Below are positions 1 through 7,837 of a DNA stretch of 64,000 nt, in pieces. Source of the stretch: Micromonospora_G sp044901685 (GTDB taxonomy: Bacteria > Actinomycetota > Actinomycetes > Mycobacteriales > Micromonosporaceae); assembly GCF_044901685.1 (NCBI RefSeq), contig NZ_JBJDPS010000001.1, positions 186,001 through 250,000 on the forward strand. The letters are read 5' to 3'. A model generated the notes under the pieces. That model made no database searches. It was not told where the DNA came from and worked only from the letters and a program-made list of their open reading frames with translations. Both the position numbers and the translations under genes were made by a program. Positions within the stretch are counted from its first letter, which is position 1, and each line of letters opens with the position of its first letter.

Positions 1-1851
1 GCGGTGCGCGGGCTTCCCGGCCTGGCCGGCAGCGAAGCCATGACCGATGCCGCCGCGCTGGTCGACCTCGCGGTCCGGGCCGGCGGCGAGCGGATCGGTC
101 TGCGACTGGACGAGGCTCTCGGTCACCTGGCCCGGACCGGTTCGTCGCTGATCCAGGGCGCCGCCCTCGCCGCCCGGGTGCTGCTCGACCTGACCGATCT
201 GGAAACCCTCGGCACCCGGGTGGCCGGTTGGGTCGACGCGGCGACCGGGCCGGACACCCGGCGGCACCTGCGCGGGCTGCTCGGTGGTCTGCTCACCGCG
301 GCGCACCCGCTGCTGCAGTCCGCCCCGGCCGCGCTGGACCCGCTGCTGGAGCGGATCGAGCGGCTCACCGACAACGAGTTCCTGGACCGGCTGCCGGCAC
401 TGCGTGGCGGGTTCGACGTGCTCACCCCGGCGGCCCGGGACCGGCTGCTGCACACCGTCTCCGATCGGCTGGCCGATCGGCTCGACCTGACCCTGCCCGC
501 CGCGCCCGAACTGCTGGCCCGCTGGGCCGCCGCCGACGCGGCGGGCCGGGCCACCCTGGTCGCCCGCAACATCCCGATCCCGGGTACGCCGACCGGCTCC
601 GCCGCCGCAGCCCGCGGCTCCGACGCCCCCGGCTCCACCGCCACCAACGCCCCCGGCTCCACCGCCACCAACGCCCCCGGCTCCACCGCCGCCAACGCCG
701 GCACCGACACCGGGCGCGGGTCGGAGCCGGTGGACGTTCGGCTCACCCCCGCCGATCGGTGGCGGCTGCTGCTCGGCCGCCAGTCCGAGCGGTTGCCCCC
801 CGACGCCCGCCGCTACGCACACGCCCTCGACGAGCTGTACGGGGCGGGCCAGGGCGAGGGCGTCACCGACCTCGGCCAGGCGGCCGGCGGTGGTCAGGAA
901 GCCTCCTTCCCGACCGCCCGCGAGTGGGCCGACGAACTCGAAGCCCTCTTCGGCACCTCGGTACGTGAGGAGGTGATCGCCCGGGCAGCCGAGAACGGCC
1001 GTACCGACGTGCTCACCGAGCTCGACCCGAACGCGGTACGCCCCTCGATCGAGCTGCTGACCTCGGTGCTGTCACTGGCCGGTGGCCTGCCCGAGGCGCA
1101 CCTGGCCAAACTGCGGCCACTGGTCCGGCGGCTGGTCGAGGAGCTGGCCAAGCAGTTGGCGACCCAGATGCGTCCGGCGTTGACCGGGTTGACCAACCCG
1201 CGTCCGTCCCGCCGTCCCGGCGGCCGGATCAACCTCGCCCGGACGTTGCGGGCGAACCTGGCGCACACCCAGCGGCTCGGCGACGGCCGGACGGTCGTGG
1301 TACCGGAACACCCGGTCTTCAACACCCGGACCCGGAAGGAGGCCGACTGGCGGCTGGTGCTGGTGGTCGACGTGTCCGGCTCGATGGAGGCGTCCGTGGT
1401 GTGGTCGGCGTTGACCGCCGCCGTACTGGCCGGGGTGCCCACCCTGTCCACCAACTTCCTCGCCTTCTCCACCGAGGTGGTCGACCTGACCGACCGGGTC
1501 GACGACCCGCTGTCGCTGCTGCTGGAGGTGCGCGTCGGCGGCGGTACGCACATCGCCGCCGGGCTGGCGGCCGCCCGCTCGCTGGTGACCGTGCCGAGCC
1601 GCACCATCGTCGCGGTGGTCAGCGACTTCGAGGAGGGCTACCCGCTGGCCGGACTGCTCGGCGAGGTGCGCACGCTCGCCAGTTCCGGCGTACACCTGCT
1701 CGGCTGCGCCGCGCTGAACGACCGGGGAGTGCCCTGCTACTCGGTACCGGTCGCCAAACAGCTTGTCGCGGCCGGGATGCCGGTCGCCGCTCTCAGCCCG
1801 CTCGAACTCGCCCGCTGGGTGGGCGACCGCGTACGCGGAGGATCACGTTGA
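1..1851 (+). CDS. DUF5682-like / VWA domain fusion protein, 5' end outside window
   Basis: The frame is open to the left edge, so the start is not visible and the gene is probably 5'-truncated. The first ~190 residues (motif LPALRGGFDVL near nt 390-423) resemble the C-terminal end of DUF5682 proteins. A low-complexity Ala/Pro/Gly/Ser/Thr linker (nt ~595-720) follows, then a helical region and a CoxE-like von Willebrand A domain. The MIDAS is readable: DVSGS at nt 1369, GGGTH near 1549 and SDFEE near 1621, so a metal-binding VWA is likely. In many actinobacteria MoxR AAA ATPase, DUF5682, VWA and SWIM proteins are encoded together; function is unproven, probably a chaperone-like assembly. The DUF5682 and VWA parts usually appear as separate genes as far as I know, so the fusion is notable. 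It overlaps the SWIM gene by 4 bp (TTGA), implying coupled translation. Confidence 0.7.
   Translation, partial: AVRGLPGLAGSEAMTDAAALVDLAVRAGGERIGLRLDEALGHLARTGSSLIQGAALAARVLLDLTDLETLGTRVAGWVDAATGPDTRRHLRGLLGGLLTAAHPLLQSAPAALDPLLERIERLTDNEFLDRLPALRGGFDVLTPAARDRLLHTVSDRLADRLDLTLPAAPELLARWAAADAAGRATLVARNIPIPGTPTGSAAAARGSDAPGSTATNAPGSTATNAPGSTAANAGTDTGRGSEPVDVRLTPADRWRLLLGRQSERLPPDARRYAHALDELYGAGQGEGVTDLGQAAGGGQEASFPTAREWADELEALFGTSVREEVIARAAENGRTDVLTELDPNAVRPSIELLTSVLSLAGGLPEAHLAKLRPLVRRLVEELAKQLATQMRPALTGLTNPRPSRRPGGRINLARTLRANLAHTQRLGDGRTVVVPEHPVFNTRTRKEADWRLVLVVDVSGSMEASVVWSALTAAVLAGVPTLSTNFLAFSTEVVDLTDRVDDPLSLLLEVRVGGGTHIAAGLAAARSLVTVPSRTIVAVVSDFEEGYPLAGLLGEVRTLASSGVHLLGCAALNDRGVPCYSVPVAKQLVAAGMPVAALSPLELARWVGDRVRGGSR
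622..693 (+). repeat. 24-bp coding tandem repeat (3 copies)
   Basis: Three head-to-tail 24-bp units (622-645, 646-669, 670-693) encode an eight-residue repeat, roughly NAPGSTAT. They lie in the linker between the DUF5682-like part and the VWA part. Copies differ at only one to three bases, which suggests recent slippage expansion of a flexible linker. Confidence 0.9.
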
Positions 1852-3791
1852 CGCATCGTACGTCCATCGCCGCAGGGACCGACCGGTTGCCGCCGGTGCT
1901 GCCGAGGGTCGCCGCCGCGGCGGTGGCGTCCCTGCCATCCCGGCTGCACAAGCGGCTGGACGCCACCGTCGAACGGCTGGCCGGCGTACCCGTCGACCGG
2001 GTCGACGGCGGCCTGTCGGTCGACTGTGGCGCCGAGGCCCTGGTCACTCTGACACCCGGACCGGCCGGTGCGGTCACCGAGCCGCACCAGGCGCGGTGCA
2101 GTTGCCTGCTGGCACCCCGCTGCCTGCACCGGACCGCAGTCCTGGTCGCCTCTCCGGTCGCCGACCCGGACGCCCACCCCGACCCGACGTCCAGCACCGC
2201 CGCATCGCCCACTTCGGGCGGCAGCGGCTCGGCCACCGGGCGAACCGGCGGGTCCGGGCGGGGAAAGCTGGCTGGTGCGGACGGGGCGTCCGCCGGCCGT
2301 ACCGGCCGGGGCGCGGCGCCGTCGAAGGCGCAACGGGCCGCCGCCGGCGCGTTGTGGCGGGCCGCCAGCGCGGCGCTCGCGGCGGGTGCGCCGGCCGTCG
2401 GCGCGGTGCCCCAGGCCGAACTGCTGCGGGCCGCGCACAGTGCCCGGCTGGCCGGGCTACCGCGAGCCGAGAGCACCGCACTACAGGCGGTACGCGGCCT
2501 GCGCGCCCACCGGGAACGACAAGCCGGCCACCGGCTGGCCGAACTGGTCGAGGTGCTGCACGACCTGCTGTACGTGACCGGCCGGCTGGCCGACGGCGAC
2601 CCCGATCCGGCACTGGTCGGCATCCTCCGGCGGCCCTACCAGCCGGACGGCACCCTGGAGGTGTACGGCGTCTGCCGGGAACCGGTGATCAGCGCGACCG
2701 GGTACGCCGGGGTGGTCACCCACCTGATCGCGGCCGACGGGCGCCAACTCTCCTTCGGTGACGTGAAACCGGGCGGCCCGGACCGGGCACGGGACTCCGC
2801 CCGCGCGGTCAGTGAAATGGGCGCGGTCGCGGTCAACCACGCGGTGCTGTCCCGTGGCGGCCTGCGGATCACCGGCACCACCGTCTCGCCCGACGGTCGG
2901 CTCGGAGCCGGCAAGGGGGTCCGGGCCACCCCGCTCGCCGGGACCGACTGGTCGGTCGGTCCGCTGGCGGAACTCTTCGCCCGCCCACTCGCCGAGGTGG
3001 TGACCGCCCAACTCTCCGCCGACGACCCGGAGGATCCGGCCCGCGCCGGCACCGCGCTGGTCGGCGGTGACCTGATGGTGATCGGTGCCGTCGGTGACCA
3101 GGTGCTAGCCCGCGAGCTGGCCCCGGGCACCGGGGCCGGTCCGGACCGCGTGCCGGTGCCGGACGGGCCGGTGATCCGGCTGGTGCCGGTCAACTCCCAC
3201 CCGGTGCTCGCCCACGTGGCCAACCTACGACGGCTCGCCTCCTGGCCGGGGCTGCGGATCCGGGTGGTCGGCCGGCTGGACCCGGCCCGGCCCAGCACGT
3301 TGCAGCCACTCGCGGTCGGCCCGGTGCCCGGTGCCGTCGCCACGCTGCGGCTGCCGGCGGACTGGCACGGCCGGGCGGACCTCGGTTACGACCAGATCCA
3401 GGGCAACCACCTACCGCCGCGCGACCTGGCCGCGATGGTCGAACCGGTCCTCGCCGCCGGTGTCGACGCGATTGCGGAATCCCCGCTGTGGCGGGTCCGC
3501 CGGCTGGTGGAGCTGGCCGTCTCCGGTGGTCGGCGCGCGGTAGGCGAGGCGGCCCGCAGCGAGGGCGACGAACTGGCCGGTCCGCTGCGCCGGGCCGGCT
3601 TCACCACCGCCGCCACGGTGACCGCCGCGCTTGCCCAGGAGTCCGACCGGCGGGGCCGGGACGTGTTCGGCCGACTCGCCGATCCCGACCCGGACCGGTA
3701 CGCGTGGGCTTGGCTCGCCGCGACCGCCCACCTCGCCGCCACCGAGCGGGAGCTGATCCGGTCCTCCTGGACCGCCCCGCCCGTCGGCTGA
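1848..3791 (+). CDS. SWIM zinc-finger protein
   Basis: The start is set at TTG 1848, overlapping the upstream stop as TTGA, with a GGAGG ribosome-binding site at 1837-1841. The product is 647 residues. A CxC-x5-CxH SWIM zinc-binding motif (CSCLLAPRCLH) lies near residues 83-93 (nt ~2095-2127), followed by an Ala-rich linker and a long C-terminal region without a recognised catalytic motif. SWIM fingers bind zinc and usually mediate contacts with DNA or proteins. Translational coupling to the VWA gene argues that the two act together, probably with a MoxR-type ATPase encoded outside the window. The biochemical role is unknown. Confidence 0.75.
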   Translation: MTHRTSIAAGTDRLPPVLPRVAAAAVASLPSRLHKRLDATVERLAGVPVDRVDGGLSVDCGAEALVTLTPGPAGAVTEPHQARCSCLLAPRCLHRTAVLVASPVADPDAHPDPTSSTAASPTSGGSGSATGRTGGSGRGKLAGADGASAGRTGRGAAPSKAQRAAAGALWRAASAALAAGAPAVGAVPQAELLRAAHSARLAGLPRAESTALQAVRGLRAHRERQAGHRLAELVEVLHDLLYVTGRLADGDPDPALVGILRRPYQPDGTLEVYGVCREPVISATGYAGVVTHLIAADGRQLSFGDVKPGGPDRARDSARAVSEMGAVAVNHAVLSRGGLRITGTTVSPDGRLGAGKGVRATPLAGTDWSVGPLAELFARPLAEVVTAQLSADDPEDPARAGTALVGGDLMVIGAVGDQVLARELAPGTGAGPDRVPVPDGPVIRLVPVNSHPVLAHVANLRRLASWPGLRIRVVGRLDPARPSTLQPLAVGPVPGAVATLRLPADWHGRADLGYDQIQGNHLPPRDLAAMVEPVLAAGVDAIAESPLWRVRRLVELAVSGGRRAVGEAARSEGDELAGPLRRAGFTTAATVTAALAQESDRRGRDVFGRLADPDPDRYAWAWLAATAHLAATERELIRSSWTAPPVG

Positions 3792-4179
3792 CCAACTGCG
3801 GATCCGGGGTCGCTCCTGCCCCGGATGCCATCCGGTCGGGCCGGGTGGTCGCAGGTCGGATCCCGTGTGGTCGGGCCGTGTGATCGCGACCGGGACCAGG
3901 CCAGCCGCGCCCCGGCGCCCGCTCGAATTTTTGGGCGAGCACCGGGGCGCGTCGTTGGAGGGCGATCCAGGAGCCCGGAGCGGGGCGCTGCGATCGTGAC
4001 TACCTCCGACGCCGCGACGGGGGACGGACCAGGGTCCGGATCTGCCGCCAACTCCGATATCCGCCATCCGGATCACCCGTGCGGGTCCGCGCGACGAGGC
4101 ACTGGGCCGGTGCGGCGTACGACTTGTGATGATCTTGTTCCCCGGCCGGCGGCGCGGAGCGGCCGAAGGCCCGTCGGCG
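3792..4179. other. Intergenic, no gene recognised
   Basis: No frame here shows a start with a ribosome-binding site, coding-type third-position bias and a recognisable motif. The overlapping open frames are Arg/Pro/Gly-rich shadows. The right part runs into the DUF1080-like remnant. Confidence 0.5.
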
Positions 4180-4248
4180 GGGCCGATCCGCCTCCAGGGC
4201 CACGGCACCCCGATCCGCTACCGCAACGTCTGGATCGGGCCGGCGTAA
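4180..4248 (+). pseudogene. Remnant of the 3' end of a DUF1080 (3-keto-disaccharide hydrolase-type) gene
   Basis: Frame 1 reads GPIRLQGHGTPIRYRNVWI and then stops at TAA 4246-4248. The pattern P-I-R-L-Q-x-H-G-x-P-I-R-Y-R-N-x-W-I is the typical final strand of DUF1080 / family-16-like glycoside hydrolase domains. Upstream codons of the same frame do not resemble the rest of the domain and no start is seen, so this looks like a 22-codon leftover of a deleted gene. It is followed nine bases later by a strong hairpin that would have been its terminator. Identified by eye from a short match. Confidence 0.5.
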
Positions 4249-4256
4249 CCCCCTTG

Positions 4257-4290
4257 CGAGCGCCGATCCCGAACACGGGATCGGCGCTCG
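4257..4290. terminator. Strong stem-loop, probable bidirectional terminator
   Basis: Perfect 15-bp inverted repeat (4257-4271 and 4276-4290) with loop AACA. It follows the DUF1080-like remnant and sits 23 bp beyond the stop of the minus-strand FG-GAP gene, so it can end that transcript. Confidence 0.75.
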
Positions 4291-4313
4291 TCGGCGTCGT
4301 GGCCGCCGCCGGA

Positions 4314-5399
4314 TCAGTCCTTCAGGTTGACGATGACCGTGCCGGTGTCGGTGAGGCCGTCCTGGCTGAGCCGGTAGACAAAGCTGTCCGGCAGTCTGTG
4401 GGTGGCGGTGCGTTGGTAGACCACCTCGTACCGCGGGTCGTGGTTGGTCAGGATGCCGTACCGGGGTGGTACGACGATGGTCAGGGCGGTGCCTGGGCTC
4501 GCGACGTCGTTGTCCCGTACCTTGATCACCTTGGTCGTGGCCCGGTAGGCGTGCGCCACGTCGTCGTTGGCGATCGGTCCGGTGCCGAAGGTCCGGTCAC
4601 CACGGTTGAGAAAAGTGACCGCGCCGCCGCCGGTGGCCCGTACGTCGGGGCGGCCGTCCGCGTTGACGTCGAGGACCTCGACCTCCCCGCTGTGGTCGTC
4701 GCCCTGCTGCAACCACACCTTGGTGCCGTCGTCGAAGATGACCACCACTGCCCTGTGCGGCGGGCTGGGGGCGGTGTGGAAGGAGACCACCACGTCCATC
4801 GCACCGTTGCCGTCGAAGTCCGCGACCTGGTGGTCGCCGACCTCGCCCTCATCCTGCTGGATCGGTCCAGGCACCAGTTGTCCGGACGCCGTGTTCAGGT
4901 AGGTGCCGAATCCGGCGCCCTGGTTGGTCCACCAGAAGACGTCGGTCCGGCGATCGCCGTTGAAGTCGGCCGTCCCGATCTCGTTGAGCTGGATGTCTAT
5001 CGGCTGTAGCACCTCGGGCACGAAGTCGCGTAGGACGAGAATGGAACCGTCGGCGCCGGGTGAGCCGCCCTCGAACGAGCCGACGACCAGTTCGACGCTT
5101 CCGTTGCCGCCCAGGTCGGTCGCCACGCCCATGTCGGGGCAGTGTGAGACCGGCACCTGTGCGCCTGGTGGCAGGTACGGGTGCTCCTCGGGCGTACCGG
5201 TGCCACCCCACTGGACGCTGATGGCGCACCGGGTACCGTCGCTGGACGCGTCGGGATAGATGCGGTCGAGTCGCCGGTCACCGTTCAGGTCGGCCCAGAT
5301 CGGATCACCGGACTCTCCGGCGTAGCTGGGTGGTACGGCGATCGTCAGCGATCCGAGCAACACTGCGGTGATGAGCGCGGCAAGCCGTTTTCTCCACAT
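4314..5399 (-). CDS. Secreted FG-GAP/VCBS repeat protein
   Basis: 361 residues. A signal peptide is clear: MWRKR, a hydrophobic stretch, then a cleavage-like PPSYAGES. The mature part carries repeated calcium-binding FG-GAP/VCBS blades with D-x-N-x-D-x-R-x-D cores (DLNGDRRLD, DFNGDRRTD, DFDGNGAMD, DVNADGRPD), as in integrin-like beta-propellers. The final ~70 residues resemble a cadherin/Ig-like strand set (VIKVRDNDVASPG, PDSFVYRLSQDG). The protein is probably exported and binds calcium; its ligand is unknown. It is transcribed alone on the minus strand. Confidence 0.8.
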   Translation of the reverse strand: MWRKRLAALITAVLLGSLTIAVPPSYAGESGDPIWADLNGDRRLDRIYPDASSDGTRCAISVQWGGTGTPEEHPYLPPGAQVPVSHCPDMGVATDLGGNGSVELVVGSFEGGSPGADGSILVLRDFVPEVLQPIDIQLNEIGTADFNGDRRTDVFWWTNQGAGFGTYLNTASGQLVPGPIQQDEGEVGDHQVADFDGNGAMDVVVSFHTAPSPPHRAVVVIFDDGTKVWLQQGDDHSGEVEVLDVNADGRPDVRATGGGAVTFLNRGDRTFGTGPIANDDVAHAYRATTKVIKVRDNDVASPGTALTIVVPPRYGILTNHDPRYEVVYQRTATHRLPDSFVYRLSQDGLTDTGTVIVNLKD

Positions 5400-5889
5400 A
5401 GGGACTCCTGTCGGTGCGTGGTAGGACGTGGTTCGGGAACCGCCCGGAGCCTATGGTCACGCAGGAGAGTCAAGTGACTGCTGATAGTGATCTGACAGCT
5501 ACTTTCGACCTTGGGACGAACCCGAGTCGGCCACCTGGGCGGCGACGGAGCGATGGCGATGACGTCGCGTGGAACGAACAGGCGCTCATCCCGACCGGCG
5601 AGGCGGCGTGATGCATGCGCAGGGGTTGGTCGCGCGATCGGTCGCGCCTTCATCGTCACCGGAACGGTCACACATTCCAGGGACCCGGTCGACCCGCAGG
5701 TCGAAGAGCTGCACGAGCTGACCTCCGGCCGGACGGGGTACGCGGTCCGCGCCTCCGGCCAGCCTCGGGCCGGGTCGACTCCACCCCCTCGCGCGTCCAG
5801 GATGATGAAGAATGTCGAGAGCGGGCCGGCGGTTCCGTTTCAGCGGTGGAGATGGCTGCCGTGGCCGTACGACATCTAGGAGACCGGGT
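5400..5889. other. Intergenic, no gene recognised
   Basis: About 490 bp between divergent genes, expected to hold promoters for the FG-GAP gene (minus) and the VOC gene (plus). Open frames here lack start signals and recognisable motifs. I found no convincing -35/-10 pair. Confidence 0.45.
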
Positions 5890-6330
5890 ATGACGATTCA
5901 GCGGATGGACAACGTACTCATCGTTGTCGAAGACCTTGACGCCGTTATCTCGTTCTTCGTCGAGCTTGGCATGGAGTTGGAGGGCAGGGGACCGGTCGAG
6001 GGGCGTTGGGTGGAGCGCGTCATCGGGCTCGACGACGTGCGGCAGGACGTCGCCATGCTCCGTACGCCGGACGGCCACAGCCGGATCGAGCTGGCGATGT
6101 TCCACACGCCGAAGGCGATCGGTGTTGTGCCGAAGGATGCGCAGGCGAACACACTGGGCATTCGTCGCGTCATGTTCGCTGTCGACGACATCGAGGACGT
6201 GGTTGCCCGGTTGCGCGCCCACGGCGCCGAACTCGTCGGTGAGGTGGCGCAGTACGAGGAGGTCTACCGGCTCTGCTACGTCCGCGGCCCGGAGGGCATC
6301 GTTGTCGGACTGGCCGAACAGCTCACCTGA
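5890..6330 (+). CDS. VOC superfamily (glyoxalase/bleomycin resistance-like) protein
   Basis: 146 residues from ATG 5890, preceded by AGGAGA at 5878-5883; an upstream in-frame ATG lacks such a site and would add an unlikely basic extension. Two beta-alpha-beta-beta-beta modules are visible. The first opens MDNVLIVVEDLDAVISFFVE; the second has RVMFAVDDIEDVVARLRAHG and ends YVRGPEGIVVGLAEQ with a Glu typical of VOC metal sites. The family covers glyoxalases, dioxygenases, epimerases and antibiotic-binding proteins; the substrate cannot be told from sequence. It stands alone. Confidence 0.85.
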   Translation: MTIQRMDNVLIVVEDLDAVISFFVELGMELEGRGPVEGRWVERVIGLDDVRQDVAMLRTPDGHSRIELAMFHTPKAIGVVPKDAQANTLGIRRVMFAVDDIEDVVARLRAHGAELVGEVAQYEEVYRLCYVRGPEGIVVGLAEQLT

Positions 6331-6526
6331 AACGTGACGAACAGGTGTAGCCCGACGCCCGCTGGTACCTCGAGGACCACGCCGGATGGCGGGTAGTAGC
6401 CAGGCCACCGCCATACCGCGAGGCTGACGGCGGGCAGGCCAGTGCGCGTGCTCGACGGGCTTGCCGTCGGAATGGCGATCGGGGCCCAGCCGGCGTGGTG
6501 GGCGACCGGCCGCCCGGTTTACGGCA

Positions 6527-7375
6527 TCAGGCGGCGTTGATGAGCTGCCCGACGCGTTCGGGCTCGTCCACCTGTACGTAGTGACGCGCGTCGGCTAGCA
6601 GGTGCAGGTCCGCGTTGGGGAACAGCTCCGCGAACCGCCGTGCCACCCGGGGGTTGAGATTCCGGTCCCGCGCGCCGAAGACCACTCGTACGGGCGGGGT
6701 GAACCGGCGCATGTCCGGCGTCCGGTGACGCCTGCGCGGCAGTGTGCCGAACAGATCCTCGTTGAGGCGCCAGAACGCGGGCTGGGTGGACGGGAAGTCT
6801 CCTGACAACCGCGGCACCAGTTCGCCGCGTACCGCAGGATCACTGATGAACGTGCCGACCTGCCAGCGGTAGATCCGGCTCTGCACCGAGGGGCGACGGC
6901 GGGCCAGGGCGCGGGCGACGGTCCTCAGTCCCGGCGTGGAGAAGAGCGCGATCGCCGCCGGCAGGCGCAGGGCGGGCTGCCACTGGTAGTACGTGTTGAG
7001 CAGCACCAGCGCCGCGACCCGGTCGGGATGGCGCAACGCCCAGTCGATGGCGGGCGGCCCGGAGGCGTCGTGTGCCACGAGGACCACCCGGTCCTGGCCC
7101 AGTCGGTCCGACACCGCGTCGAGTACCGAGGCGAGATCGAGTGTCTGGTTGTCGGCCGTGTACGGATAGCCGGCCGGCTTGTCGGAGCGGCCCCAGCCGA
7201 GGAAGTCGAACCGCACCACCGGCCGGAGCTCGTCCAGGTGAGGCAGCAGTCGGTCGTACAGGTGGAGATTGTCGGGAAAACCGTGCATCAACACGATGGG
7301 CACCCCGATGCCCGGCCTCACCTCGGCGTACAGCCGGTGCTCGCCGCGCATAACCGATAGCTGACTCACGGTCAC
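6527..7375 (-). CDS. Alpha/beta hydrolase, epoxide hydrolase/haloalkane dehalogenase-like
   Basis: 282 residues. The oxyanion loop HGFPDN follows strand 3. The nucleophile elbow reads AHDASG, so the nucleophile is probably Asp as in epoxide hydrolases and haloalkane dehalogenases (HDWGG type) rather than Ser. A cap domain follows, then a candidate acid Asp in FGARDRN and the base His in LADARHYVQ near the C-terminus. The likely reaction is hydrolysis of an epoxide or C-halogen bond through an Asp ester. The gene is single and divergent from the GH62 gene. Confidence 0.8.
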   Translation of the reverse strand: MTVSQLSVMRGEHRLYAEVRPGIGVPIVLMHGFPDNLHLYDRLLPHLDELRPVVRFDFLGWGRSDKPAGYPYTADNQTLDLASVLDAVSDRLGQDRVVLVAHDASGPPAIDWALRHPDRVAALVLLNTYYQWQPALRLPAAIALFSTPGLRTVARALARRRPSVQSRIYRWQVGTFISDPAVRGELVPRLSGDFPSTQPAFWRLNEDLFGTLPRRRHRTPDMRRFTPPVRVVFGARDRNLNPRVARRFAELFPNADLHLLADARHYVQVDEPERVGQLINAA

Positions 7376-7837
7376 CAGATGACCCTAGCAGCGACAACGC
7401 GCCGGATTGAGGCTAGTTGCGGTAGTTTGTCTGGCCACCGATCCGGTCACCATCGGATCGCGGGTCGACGTTGCCATCCGTCGATGTCAATGTTAGCGAT
7501 AACCTCAGGGGTTCGCGGATGGAGCTGGTGGCGGTCGGGCGATGGCCGCGAGACGACCGTGCAGGATTGCTTGTGCCAGGCCGTGGTCCGCTGACGCGCG
7601 ATGTGCCTGCGCGGCTACGACTTGACGAATGACATGTTATCGCTCACAGTCGATGGTCGAGGACAGCGATACCCGTGGCTTACCGGGCAGGCCCGCTCGT
7701 TGGACCTCTGATCGGGCGCGCGAGGGCACGCGACCGCCTTATTGACGCTGACAACTTCGACGCAGCGCACGGCCTCGCGTCGCGGCTCCGCCCAGCCCCG
7801 GGTAGACCGTTCGGCTCCTGGCCGTCGAAGGAGGATC
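7376..7837. promoter_or_regulatory. Divergent control region with two LacI-type operators
   Basis: No gene is seen in this ~460 bp. It holds TGTTAGCGATAACC at 7491-7504 and TGTTATCGCTCACA at 7635-7648 (on the other strand TGTGAGCGATAACA). Both match the TGTKAGCGNTAACA-type palindrome bound by many actinobacterial LacI-family sugar repressors. Spacing is 144 bp centre to centre, compatible with looping. The GH62 gene downstream is the obvious target; the alpha/beta hydrolase may share control. No LacI gene lies in the window. Confidence 0.55.
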
